DNA of 64,000 bases from positions 124,001 to 188,000 of the forward strand of contig JAJCXN010000038.1 of the NCBI GenBank assembly GCA_029263415.1. The letters are read 5' to 3'. This document shows positions 53,874 through 61,678 of the stretch, piece after piece. The notes below the pieces were generated by a model. That model made no database searches. It was not told where the DNA came from and saw only the letters and a program-made list of their open reading frames with translations. The position numbers and the translations under genes are program-made. Numbering within the stretch: the first letter of the stretch is position 1; every line of letters starts with the position of its first letter. Origin of the DNA: Acidobacteriota bacterium. Its GTDB lineage: Bacteria; Acidobacteriota; Thermoanaerobaculia; Multivoradales; Multivoraceae.

Positions 53874-54914
53874 GTGTCTGAACTTGAGTTCCTGAAATTC
53901 CTAGCCGGGCTCGCGCTGTTACTGGGCGGCGCCGAACTTCTGGTCCGAGGGGCTTCACGCGTTGCGAGCGCACTGCGCATCTCGCCGCTAGTGATTGGTC
54001 TGACCGTTGTGGCTTTCGGTACGAGTTCGCCTGAACTCGCGGCAAGTCTGACCTCCGCCCGTTCAGGGAGCGGCGACCTCGCTTTTGGCAACGTCGTCGG
54101 CAGCAACCTCTTCAATGTTCTGTTCATTCTCGGCCTAGCGGCGCTCATCGTTCCGTTGAGTGTCAACCGTAGGCTAGTCCGACTCGATGTTCCAGTGATG
54201 GTGACTGTTGCAGCAATCCTCCTTCTTCTCGCCAGGGATGGCGCTATTTCCAGAATGGAGGGCACCGGCTTAGTCCTGGGTCTGTGCGCCTACCTAGGGT
54301 TCCTGATCTGGCAGGGTCGGAGATCGAGCGTCACAGACTCTAGCCCACGCCCAACCGAGACGAGAAGCCTTTGGTGGGCGGCGCTTCTGGCGCTGCTCGG
54401 TCTTAGCCTCTTAACCCTCGGCGCAACTTGGCTCGTCTCTGCCGCATCAACAGTAGCCCGTAGCCTTGGTGTAAGCGAATTGGCGATTGGTCTCACTCTC
54501 GTTGCAGCAGGCACCTCGTTGCCCGAACTCGCCACCTCACTAATTGCGGCGTATCGCGGAGAGCGGGATCTTGCTGTAGGCAACGTGGTTGGAAGCAACG
54601 TATTCAATGTCCTAGGTGTCCTGGGAGTTACCGCAGCACTGTCACCCGCCGGAGTTTCGGTGGCCCAATCCGCACGCACTTTCGACCTCCCCATTCTTAT
54701 GGCTGTGAGTCTGGCGTGCCTCCCCGTTTTCTTCAGTCAACTAAGCATCGATCGGTGGGAAGGAGGACTCTTTCTCCTGGTTTGGTTGCTGTACTCAGGC
54801 CAGCTCTATACTGCCTCGACAACCTCGGAAGCAGCTTCACCCGTCTCGTTGGTAGTGCTCCTGCTCGGAGGTGTGGGCCTTCTTACGGTTTTTCAGCTGA
54901 GGAGAAAGTCCTAA
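53874..54914 (+). CDS. Calcium/sodium antiporter (CaCA family, YrbG-like)
   Basis: GTG start (MSELEFLKFLAGLALLLGGA); 346 residues with about ten membrane helices in two inverted halves. The alpha-repeat motifs are clear: VIGLTVVAFGTSSPELAASL with VGSNLFNVLFILGLAALIV, and AIGLTLVAAGTSLPELATSL with VGSNVFNVLGVLGVTAALS. These bind Na+ and Ca2+. The acidic insert of eukaryotic exchangers is missing, as expected for bacterial members. It is monocistronic; an interspersed repeat follows 84 bases after the stop. The 285 bases before it (53589-53873) show nothing. Confidence 0.93.
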   Translation: MSELEFLKFLAGLALLLGGAELLVRGASRVASALRISPLVIGLTVVAFGTSSPELAASLTSARSGSGDLAFGNVVGSNLFNVLFILGLAALIVPLSVNRRLVRLDVPVMVTVAAILLLLARDGAISRMEGTGLVLGLCAYLGFLIWQGRRSSVTDSSPRPTETRSLWWAALLALLGLSLLTLGATWLVSAASTVARSLGVSELAIGLTLVAAGTSLPELATSLIAAYRGERDLAVGNVVGSNVFNVLGVLGVTAALSPAGVSVAQSARTFDLPILMAVSLACLPVFFSQLSIDRWEGGLFLLVWLLYSGQLYTASTTSEAASPVSLVVLLLGGVGLLTVFQLRRKS

Positions 54915-54997
54915 CTCAACGCTCCGCGAGCCGCGTTCAGCAGCAGGGACCTCCTCACACGACTGAGGGCGCCGGTCCCGGAGTTCGGGTTCTCCAC

Positions 54998-55043
54998 TCA
55001 ACACTTGGGCGGCACCTTTTGTCTGGTCACCTTTTGTCTGGTG
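54998..55043 (+). repeat. Interspersed repeat with two tandem tails
   Basis: Head CTCAACACTTGGGCGGCACC then CACCTTTTGTCTGGT repeated twice with a 15-base period (the first tail shares its CACC with the head). It is the only distinctive element in the 404-base convergent gap between the exchanger and the pectinacetylesterase-like gene. Confidence 0.8.
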
Positions 55044-55318
55044 TGTGCCTCTGAAGCGTCCGGCTTCGTATCCGCCCAGATCCGAATGCGTGGCTGGTGC
55101 GCCTACTTAAGTGACGCGAACTCCTACATCAAGGGCTCGCTTGCCCGATTCCGTACGACTTCGATTCAAGTCATCAACAGATCGAGCGTAAGCTTCGGCG
55201 CGGATCAACATTGCCCGTTGACGAACATCCTCAACCACTTCGCACCCATATCTGTCGGCGTCGCCGCTTCATCTCCGGTCGGCATGACCGTTTGTTCGCA
55301 TTTCTACGCCGTTCAGTT

Positions 55319-57190
55319 TCACTGCCATGCGGTTGTGTCGCCGCTCTCGAAGCCGTCGTGAAAGATTGCACCGTCGCATCGCGAGGCAGGATGAGTAGCG
55401 CTCCCCTCGATCAGACCAATCGCTCTTGCGCCGCCCCCTTGAGGGTCGTCGTTCACCAACCAGTCAAGTAGGGCTGATTGGTACGTACTCTGCTCGTTCG
55501 TGCTCCCGTCTTGCAAGCAAACCTCAGAGAATTCGGCGCTGTCGGTCAAGGCAACGTGGTGTGTGGAGTTTGGCGCGAAGACGGCCATCGACCAGTCCGC
55601 ATTGGAGAGACCCTCATCGCCTGCGATGCTGTGGAGGTCGAGCAATGTCTCTAGCTGATGAACCATCCTCGACTGGTAGGTGGCCAGATCCCAACTGTCC
55701 TGTAGCGGGTCTGCTGCCCAATCGATCGAGTGGACCTGGAGCGCTGAGTCGCTGAGCGCTTGGTGAACAAAGAAGGGTGTAGCCACATGATTGGCGAGCA
55801 CGTGTACGAAATCGTTGCAGCGCCAGGCGTCGCCCGTCGCGGTATGTGTTGTAAGGCAGGACGCGTCGAGAACCGCGCCGTTTGTGTCTCCCCAGGAGTT
55901 CAGGAACTCATACTCGTGTCCGTCGTTGGCTCCTGCCGTGGTGTGGGGCCGGTATTGGAGCTCTGAGTACGAGTTAATGATCGGGTTCGCTGAGGTACCT
56001 GATTCAATACCGTCGTAGAGCGTGCAGGCCGTACCCATGCACAGGATAGGCGGATTGTTGAAGGCTGCTTCATTCTCGAGGCTGGGTTCCAACCGGTTGT
56101 CTAGGACGGCGCGGATCCTTGCTTCTACGTCGACGGACAGGTTTGTACTCAAGAAGTCTTCGAGCTTGTCCATGCTGTGGATCAAGCCAAACGCGCCATT
56201 GGAATTGGCGGTCAGCAAGACCGTGTCAGCCGCGGAGATCGACGGCAGTTGAAACGCACCCGCGCCTCCGTTGTCGGCAAACTCCGCGCCCTGAGCCAGA
56301 TCGGTGAGTACGGCTTTGAACAACCTGTGGCCATGCCGAAAAAGCGTGTAGGAGGTTGCACCGGCAACCGGAAGGCCAGCGTTGTCGCTGTTGTCCCAGG
56401 TCGCCAGAGGATCCCGATCTCCGAGCCAAAGATCCTGAGTACAGCGATCGATGGTGACCCGGTTGAAGCCGCGCAATGCGTTAGTCGCATGAGGTTGCAT
56501 GATTCCATCGAGGTCGCGCGAGCGCTGTTCACCGTCACTGGTCAGTTGACCCCCGTTGACTTGCCCTTGCACGAAACACATTTCACCCTGATCGATATCG
56601 AGGTTCCGGGCAGGATCGAACTCGTCGCCGCGATGCACCTCGGTCCCGCAACTCGCACCACCTTGAACATAGAAGAGCCAATCATCGGATTCAATATCGA
56701 TTGGCGGCCCTCCGGCTGTGCTCACCGCCTTATCGGCGTAGTACAGGGGCCGCGTGCCATCGCCACAGCGAATCCACTCAGCCGAGGGGCACGTCGGAGC
56801 CAGCCCTTGGCCGCTCCCTGCTCCGGCTACGGTGTAGAGGTGATCACCACTTCCGTCTGAACAAAGCGGCACGAATCGGTAAGAAAGCGCGTGGGATGCG
56901 ACCGGTGCGCCCAGCGCGTAGCCGTTGGTTGCAACAGTAGGGTCTATGAACTCAAAGGGTGGGTTAGCTCCGCTCGCGCCACCCGAGGCGTCACAGGCCA
57001 GGAGCTTGAAGAGCGTGTCGAAAGGGTCCCCGTCGGCCAGCGTGCCGTTAGCTACTGCTAACTGATCGTCTTCGTCGGTGCACTGCGCTGCCGCTTGATC
57101 GGCGGCGGCTAGCCACAGCAGTGTTGTTACGACGGCGAAGACTCCTTGCATTCTGAAACTCCACACCTGTTCACTTAGGGCACGAACCAT
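55319..57190 (-). CDS. Secreted pectinacetylesterase-like protein with DGFESGDT tail
   Basis: ATG at 57190 has GGAAGGAAA about seven bases ahead; 623 residues. A signal peptide follows (MQGVFAVVTTLLWLAAADQA AAQ). The fold looks like the pectinacetylesterase/notum family: DDWLFYVQGGASCGTEV (oxyanion strand), a nucleophile-type elbow TANSNGAFGLIHSMD, and many Cys for disulfides (GTACTLYDG, DASCLTTH). A C-terminal His (NSTHHVALTD) could complete a triad. The last residues AIFHDGFESGDTTAWQ match the tail of the protein at 3413-4132. Deacetylation of a polysaccharide is plausible but the substrate is not shown. Confidence 0.72.
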   Translation of the reverse strand: MVRALSEQVWSFRMQGVFAVVTTLLWLAAADQAAAQCTDEDDQLAVANGTLADGDPFDTLFKLLACDASGGASGANPPFEFIDPTVATNGYALGAPVASHALSYRFVPLCSDGSGDHLYTVAGAGSGQGLAPTCPSAEWIRCGDGTRPLYYADKAVSTAGGPPIDIESDDWLFYVQGGASCGTEVHRGDEFDPARNLDIDQGEMCFVQGQVNGGQLTSDGEQRSRDLDGIMQPHATNALRGFNRVTIDRCTQDLWLGDRDPLATWDNSDNAGLPVAGATSYTLFRHGHRLFKAVLTDLAQGAEFADNGGAGAFQLPSISAADTVLLTANSNGAFGLIHSMDKLEDFLSTNLSVDVEARIRAVLDNRLEPSLENEAAFNNPPILCMGTACTLYDGIESGTSANPIINSYSELQYRPHTTAGANDGHEYEFLNSWGDTNGAVLDASCLTTHTATGDAWRCNDFVHVLANHVATPFFVHQALSDSALQVHSIDWAADPLQDSWDLATYQSRMVHQLETLLDLHSIAGDEGLSNADWSMAVFAPNSTHHVALTDSAEFSEVCLQDGSTNEQSTYQSALLDWLVNDDPQGGGARAIGLIEGSATHPASRCDGAIFHDGFESGDTTAWQ

Positions 57191-57389
57191 GGCGTCTTTC
57201 CTTCCGGCGCTGAACCAGTAACTTTGATTGAGTCCGACCGACGCTGCATTTCGGTGGCGGCTCTAGTTACGATACGCAGTCGCGCGCAAGTGAACCTTCA
57301 TGCATGTTCTACCCAACGGTGTTGCCGAGATCAGTTGGGGGCAATTACGCAGCTAGGCGGGTCCTGCTCTCAACTCTCAACGGTTGCTC

Positions 57390-57499
57390 GGGCAAATGTT
57401 CTCTCAAAGTCAAAGGACAAAGTCAAAGGGCAAAGTCAAAGGGTACCGGGCAAATGTTTTGCCAGGTCGCTCAACATTTGGGCGACACCTTTGTGTAGG
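57390..57499 (+). repeat. Interspersed repeat plus three 13-base tandem units and inverted flank
   Basis: CAAAGTCAAAGG(A/G) occurs three times in tandem (57405-57443), bracketed by GGGCAAATGTT (57390) and GGGCAAATGTT (57448). The repeat head TCAACATTTGGGCGACACCT follows from 57470, so CAAATGTT and AACATTTG form an inverted pair that could fold. The tail is single (CACCTTTGTGTAGG). It lies 200 bases before the pectinacetylesterase-like start. Confidence 0.7.
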
Positions 57500-57687
57500 T
57501 CCCGGCCGGCTGCATGTGCCGGAGCACAGGTCCACGGCCCGCGACCAGGCCGTTCCAAGCGCACGACGGGCTCGTGACTCGGTCTCAGCGGGCTTCGATT
57601 GGGTTCGCGTGGCTTTGGCCTCATACATCTCACGGTCCGCCGCATCGAGTGCTTCCTCTGGATGAATGCCAGGGGCGAGTTCGGCTA

Positions 57688-57748
57688 CTCAACATTTGGG
57701 CGGCACCTTTGTCGTTTTGTGTGGGGGACGCACCTTTTGTGGGGGACC
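57688..57748 (+). repeat. Interspersed repeat, degenerate tails
   Basis: Head CTCAACATTTGGGCGGCACC, followed by TTTGTCGTTTTGTGTGGGGG and a second tail CACCTTTTGTGGGGG. It is the second copy within the 987-base divergent gap 57191-58177. The rest of that gap has short Arg/Ser-rich open frames without motifs and is judged non-coding. Confidence 0.75.
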
Positions 57749-58177
57749 TTTTGGGGGCCAGTGGTCTGGGATCCGCCCACGGAAGCTGCCGAACAGCTCT
57801 CCACCTGGCACCCGCTGAGAATGTGCCTCTCCACACGTAGGCCTGAAGAGCCGTGACTCTCTACTCGATATTCCAAATAATTGCCGGTTCCATTTGAGCT
57901 GTTTCTTTTTGAGAAAGAGGGGGAGGCCGTGTCGCCCAAAGTCAATGTTCCTGGGCGCCTATCGGTATTTGGGGCCCGCGACTAGCATCGGTCCGGACGG
58001 ACAGTTACCGAGAATCTGTAGATTTCCTAGAAATAGTTGTTGACTCATACGGCAATCGGAGTAATCCTAGTTTTACTGGTATCGGCCGCGTCGAGCATAT
58101 TTGGACTGCTAGTTCAAGTCGCGACGGCCTTAACGGCTCTGGCAGCTTTGTCAGAGCCACTAGGAAAGTAGGAGAAC

Positions 58178-59134
58178 ATGTCCGTTCTGATGATTCTTGC
58201 CCTTCTGATGTCCGTCGCAGATGTTCCAAACGGCTCGCCGGAGTGCCCACACAGCGGGGTCGTTGATCCCGGCGTGACTAGCAGCTTGCTGGAGTACATA
58301 GGTCCCAGTCGCTGGTCATCTCGATCAGGCCTCCGCAAGCCGCTCCCGACTGAACTGAGAGTCGGCAAGCTCCTTGCCGATCCAGCGATCCGCTGCTACT
58401 ACCAATCGCTTGAGCCGGTCTGGTTTCAAGGTTTGGTGGGTCCGTCGGCACGCACAGATGCGATGATCGCCGTTGCGCGGACGCTGTACTTCGAGAACGG
58501 GAAGGTTGGACCGGACAACGCAGCGGAGGCGTTCTCTCGCGTTCGGGTTACGCGGCAAAGGTTAGCGAGCTTTGATCTCTTCAAGGGCAGGAACGTTGTA
58601 TTAGCGGCCTCGAAAGGGCAAGCTCCGGATGGACGTCCAGCCTTCGGTCGGGGCAACCTCGTGCGCAGGATTTCAAGGGTAGCCGCGACGGTGAGACTGG
58701 TGCGCGAACAGGATGGGGTGTCAGCACTTAAGAAACAGATCGTCGGTGGGCAATCACTAACCCTGGTGTTCGAGGGCCACGGTAACGCAGGGGGCCTGAG
58801 CTTCGGAAGAGGCCTAACCGCCCGCAAGTTGGCGAGCATGCTCGAACAGCGCAAGGACCCGACGGAGGAAGTCGTGATCGTACTGTCGTCCTGTGACGCT
58901 CATACGGTGGCCCGAGAGCTTCTGGAAGACTTCGACATCGGCCCCGCTGTAGTGTTGGTCAGCGAAGAGTTCGGCCAAACGCTCGTTCGCTCGATCTACT
59001 CTGATCCCTTTCTTCATCATGAGTTGGGTTTGGCTACAGGGGATACGTCCCTCGACTCGATTCGGCAACGCGCAAAGGAGCGAACAACCGCCTACCGCGT
59101 GAACGGTGACGGCCGCATGATGCAGCTATTCTAG
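58178..59134 (+). CDS. Putative caspase-fold cysteine peptidase (His201/Cys239), unknown role
   Basis: A 318-residue protein with a strong ribosome-binding site (TAGGAGAAC directly before ATG) and a short hydrophobic N-terminus (MSVLMILALLMSVADVP) that may be a signal peptide. The central part resembles a caspase/CHAT-type fold: LTLVFEGHGNAGGLSFG with His201 after a hydrophobic strand, and EEVVIVLSSCDAHTVARELL with Cys239 at the end of the next strand, 38 residues apart. The following strand AVVLVSEEFG fits the same fold. No close family was recognised, and no partner gene is adjacent. Proteolytic activity is inferred only from the His/Cys arrangement. Confidence 0.65.
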   Translation: MSVLMILALLMSVADVPNGSPECPHSGVVDPGVTSSLLEYIGPSRWSSRSGLRKPLPTELRVGKLLADPAIRCYYQSLEPVWFQGLVGPSARTDAMIAVARTLYFENGKVGPDNAAEAFSRVRVTRQRLASFDLFKGRNVVLAASKGQAPDGRPAFGRGNLVRRISRVAATVRLVREQDGVSALKKQIVGGQSLTLVFEGHGNAGGLSFGRGLTARKLASMLEQRKDPTEEVVIVLSSCDAHTVARELLEDFDIGPAVVLVSEEFGQTLVRSIYSDPFLHHELGLATGDTSLDSIRQRAKERTTAYRVNGDGRMMQLF

Positions 59135-59299
59135 GCTTAACACGTGGTTGCCGTGGGAAACGGGGTGTCGGGAGGTGGATTGTTCATCTAGTGCCCGGCA
59201 CCTCTCTCGTCGCACTTCATCTCAACGGCTTGCATATCGATCATGCTGGCCTGTTGAATGAGCGGGTCGACCAAAGCAACGGCACTGGAGTGGACCCTG

Positions 59300-59512
59300 C
59301 TAGTCCTCTTCAAGCGAGAAGATCTGTTCCACGGGCACCTTGAACTGCCGAGCGATCAGCAGCGCAATCGTGGTGGAAGGAACGAACTTGCCCACCTCAA
59401 TAGTACTGATTGTCTTCCGCGATACACCGATTAGCTGAGCGAGGTCGGTCTGCGTCAAGCGGTGTTCAGCTCTAAACACACGAATACGATTGCCCAGCTT
59501 CAACTTACGCAC
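59300..59512 (-). CDS. XRE-family transcriptional regulator, small
   Basis: The frame opens with TTG at 59557, but GTG at 59512 is preferred: it overlaps the TAA of the upstream membrane gene by eight bases (GTGCGTAA), giving the usual 70-residue size. It is a single helix-turn-helix: LTQTDLAQLIGVSRKTISTI EVGKFVPSTTIALLIARQF, then the conserved end VPVEQIFSLEED. Small regulators of this type are typically paired with a membrane protein of unknown function, as here, and often autoregulate. Confidence 0.88.
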   Translation of the reverse strand: MRKLKLGNRIRVFRAEHRLTQTDLAQLIGVSRKTISTIEVGKFVPSTTIALLIARQFKVPVEQIFSLEED

Positions 59513-59990
59513 GAGATGACGCTCTTTCGTCCTCTTCGCTCTCGTTCGAGCCTCCAAAGTTGAGGATGAAGAAGGTCACAACGAAAACTGCGAGCATCAC
59601 AGCGGTGCTGAGATAGACGAAGAATTCACTCGGAACGGCCTCGAACCGACGGGCAAGCGGTGCGAGTACCGATAGAAAGACAAAAGTCGCCACCCATGAA
59701 GCGTTCTTAGCGCGGTGCAATGTCTGAGCAACGTAGCCAGTTTCGTCAAGGTAAAGATACTGCAGGCTCTGATCGCGGTTTTTGAATTTCCAGGCCATCA
59801 TCGGTAGCAAAGTCATCGCGACGACGATCACCATGGCCAGTTCGAGATGCTCCATTAGCCTCGCGGTCTCTGGCCCAACGATACGTTCTACCGCGTTGGC
59901 TCCCGACATGACCGCAACTGCAAGCATGGCGAGCACCAAGTAGCGTCTGTGACGGTCGGCGACTTCAGGTGTTGTGTGTTCATCTGACAT
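59505..59990 (-). CDS. Four-helix membrane protein (DUF2178-like) paired with XRE regulator
   Basis: A 161-residue membrane protein with AGGAG about twelve bases before ATG. Four hydrophobic helices: about 18-38 (YLVLAMLAVAVMSGANAV), 48-68 (LELAMVIVVAMTLLPMMAW), 95-112 (ASWVATFVFLSVLAPLA) and 122-145 (FFVYLSTAVMLAVFVVTFFI). A charged, Glu-rich tail follows. Its architecture and gene pairing match the DUF2178-like proteins next to small XRE regulators. Its function is unknown; it may sense or relay a membrane signal to the regulator. Confidence 0.75.
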   Translation of the reverse strand: MSDEHTTPEVADRHRRYLVLAMLAVAVMSGANAVERIVGPETARLMEHLELAMVIVVAMTLLPMMAWKFKNRDQSLQYLYLDETGYVAQTLHRAKNASWVATFVFLSVLAPLARRFEAVPSEFFVYLSTAVMLAVFVVTFFILNFGGSNESEEDERASSRA

Positions 59991-60056
59991 GGTGATTGAT
60001 CACTCCTTCTAAGGTGTCTGACTGGTGCAGGTTGTGTTGTCTGTGGGAGGCGAGGG

Positions 60057-61253
60057 TCAGTGCGGCTGCAAAGATGACTTGAGTCTGTTCATCGCGTCAT
60101 ACAAGGGTGCGAGAACTGTGCTCGGCGCCGCCTCATACAGCGACATCGCCGCTCCGATGGAGCCCAGGGCCTCCTCCCTAGCGCCGCTTCCCGCCTGAGC
60201 GTTGGCGAGCAGAAAGTGCGCAATCGGCGAACGCGGGTAGTAGTCGACGTAAAGGCCGCCGACCGTTCTGGCACCTTGCGGGTTCTGAGTCGAGAAGAGG
60301 GTCTGTACTGCGCCCTGGAATACTGATTCGTTGAGGAGTACCTTGTATCCGAAAGTTGAGTTCAAGCGGCTCACGTAGGCTGTGAACCCGGCGGCCCCGT
60401 CCTGGCCCAAGCTCTCCGGAGAAAACTTCCAGGTGTCTGCGAAGAAGCGTTCTAGGCCTTTGTAGTAGCCCACCAAACGCGTTTCCATGTGGCCTTTGCC
60501 GGCCTCGATCTCGACTGCGCCACTGGCCTCGCTTGCGCCACTCCTGCGTGATTCCGCCAGCACGCCTTGCAATCGGTCAAAGTTCGGAGCGAGCTGTGGT
60601 TCCTCGCCTAGGTTGAAGTAGTAGAAAACCCTCGAGCTATCCACGACTGAAGTCGGTGAGCCCGCAGTCTTTGCTCCTATCCGTTCCAGTAGCGGCTTCC
60701 CAATGGACTCGTTGAGGTACGGGCTTTGGGCGAGATAGCCTTCGAAAAGGCCAGGTTGTTGGACCAAAGCCTCGATCACCAACAGACCGCCCATGGAGTG
60801 GCCCGAGATCAAGCGCAGCGGTGCCGCGCGATAGTTGTCTTCGATGAACGGGATGAGCTCTTGCGCCAGGTGCTCTAGGTATCGGTCGGCCTCGCCGCCG
60901 GTGCCAGCTGCGCCATCCGGGTTTGGCGGTAGGTAATCCCGAGAGCGCGTTGTACCTGCATGCAAAGCCACGGTAATGACCTCCGGAGTCACAGCGGTCT
61001 CGGCAAGAAATCTGGAAACCGACACTGCGTAGCCCGCGTTGGTCTCTCCGTCGAGTAGGTAAAGAACTGGGTAGAGGAACTCCGTCTGCTGCTGATAGGA
61101 CGACGGTAGATGAACGGTGAGAGTGCGTTGCTGATCGAGGATCTTGGACTTGAGTGTGTGCTCGACATCGCCAGTCGCGTGAACTCGGCCGGTTGGATGG
61201 AGGAGAAGGCCTATTACAACCGCCGCTGTGCTGAAGAGTCTTGCTTTGTTCAT
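60057..61253 (-). CDS. Exported alpha/beta-hydrolase esterase (IroE/Fes-like)
   Basis: A 398-residue protein with AAGGAG ahead of ATG and a signal peptide (MNKARLFSTAAVVIGLLLHP, cleavage near VHA). The esterase-D/enterochelin-esterase-like fold spans about 30-290: LDQQRTLTVHLPSSYQQQTE, YPVLYLLDGETNAGYAVSVS, LRLISGHSMGGLLVIEALVQ with the nucleophile Ser in GHSMGG, FEGYLAQSPYLNESIG, and GKGHMET as the likely His motif. The C-terminal 100 residues are helical (IAHFLLANAQAGSGAREEAL). A promoter and operator-like palindrome precede it. Substrate may be a siderophore or other ester; not determined. Confidence 0.87.
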   Translation of the reverse strand: MNKARLFSTAAVVIGLLLHPTGRVHATGDVEHTLKSKILDQQRTLTVHLPSSYQQQTEFLYPVLYLLDGETNAGYAVSVSRFLAETAVTPEVITVALHAGTTRSRDYLPPNPDGAAGTGGEADRYLEHLAQELIPFIEDNYRAAPLRLISGHSMGGLLVIEALVQQPGLFEGYLAQSPYLNESIGKPLLERIGAKTAGSPTSVVDSSRVFYYFNLGEEPQLAPNFDRLQGVLAESRRSGASEASGAVEIEAGKGHMETRLVGYYKGLERFFADTWKFSPESLGQDGAAGFTAYVSRLNSTFGYKVLLNESVFQGAVQTLFSTQNPQGARTVGGLYVDYYPRSPIAHFLLANAQAGSGAREEALGSIGAAMSLYEAAPSTVLAPLYDAMNRLKSSLQPH

Positions 61254-61281
61254 GGAACTGCTCCTTGTTTGAGTGCTTAGA

Positions 61282-61296
61282 GTGTCTCGGAGACAC
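61282..61296. promoter_or_regulatory. Operator-like palindrome upstream of the esterase gene
   Basis: GTGTCTC-G-GAGACAC is a perfect 7-bp inverted repeat 29 to 43 bases upstream of the start at 61253 and directly downstream of the predicted -10 box. That position suits a repressor site. The rest of the gap (61340-61678) holds nothing recognised. Confidence 0.5.
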
Positions 61297-61310
61297 CTTG
61301 AATACTCCAG

Positions 61311-61338
61311 GTGATACCTTAGGGTTTCATTTCGTCAA
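61311..61338 (-). promoter_or_regulatory. Predicted sigma-70-type promoter for the esterase gene
   Basis: On the minus strand TTGACG (61338-61333) and TATCAC (61316-61311) are separated by 16 bases and followed by the palindrome and the GGAG ribosome-binding site. The match is moderate. Confidence 0.45.
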
Positions 61339-61678
61339 GCATTAGTCCACCAAAGACCGTCTCAAAGGTGGTACCAGTCGGCCTCCGAGAGGTTAGGGCT
61401 GCGGACACTTATACCCTCTGCGGATGGGTGGTGCCGCAAGCGGGCGCTGGGGCGACGAAAGGCCGTATGTCTCCATTCAACGATAGAGACTGCACCACGA
61501 CGGCGAGAGAGAGGGAAATGCCTTTCGACGTCCTACGGCGGCAGCGAACGCGGCCTCAGGCCGATTCCCGCATGGTTGGTTTGCTGCGCCGACTACCCTG
61601 CCTGAATCCTACTCATAGCAGGCCCGTGAGCCTACAGAGGGTGCCAAGGCGAGGAACGCCACCAGGACTGACCTAGGA

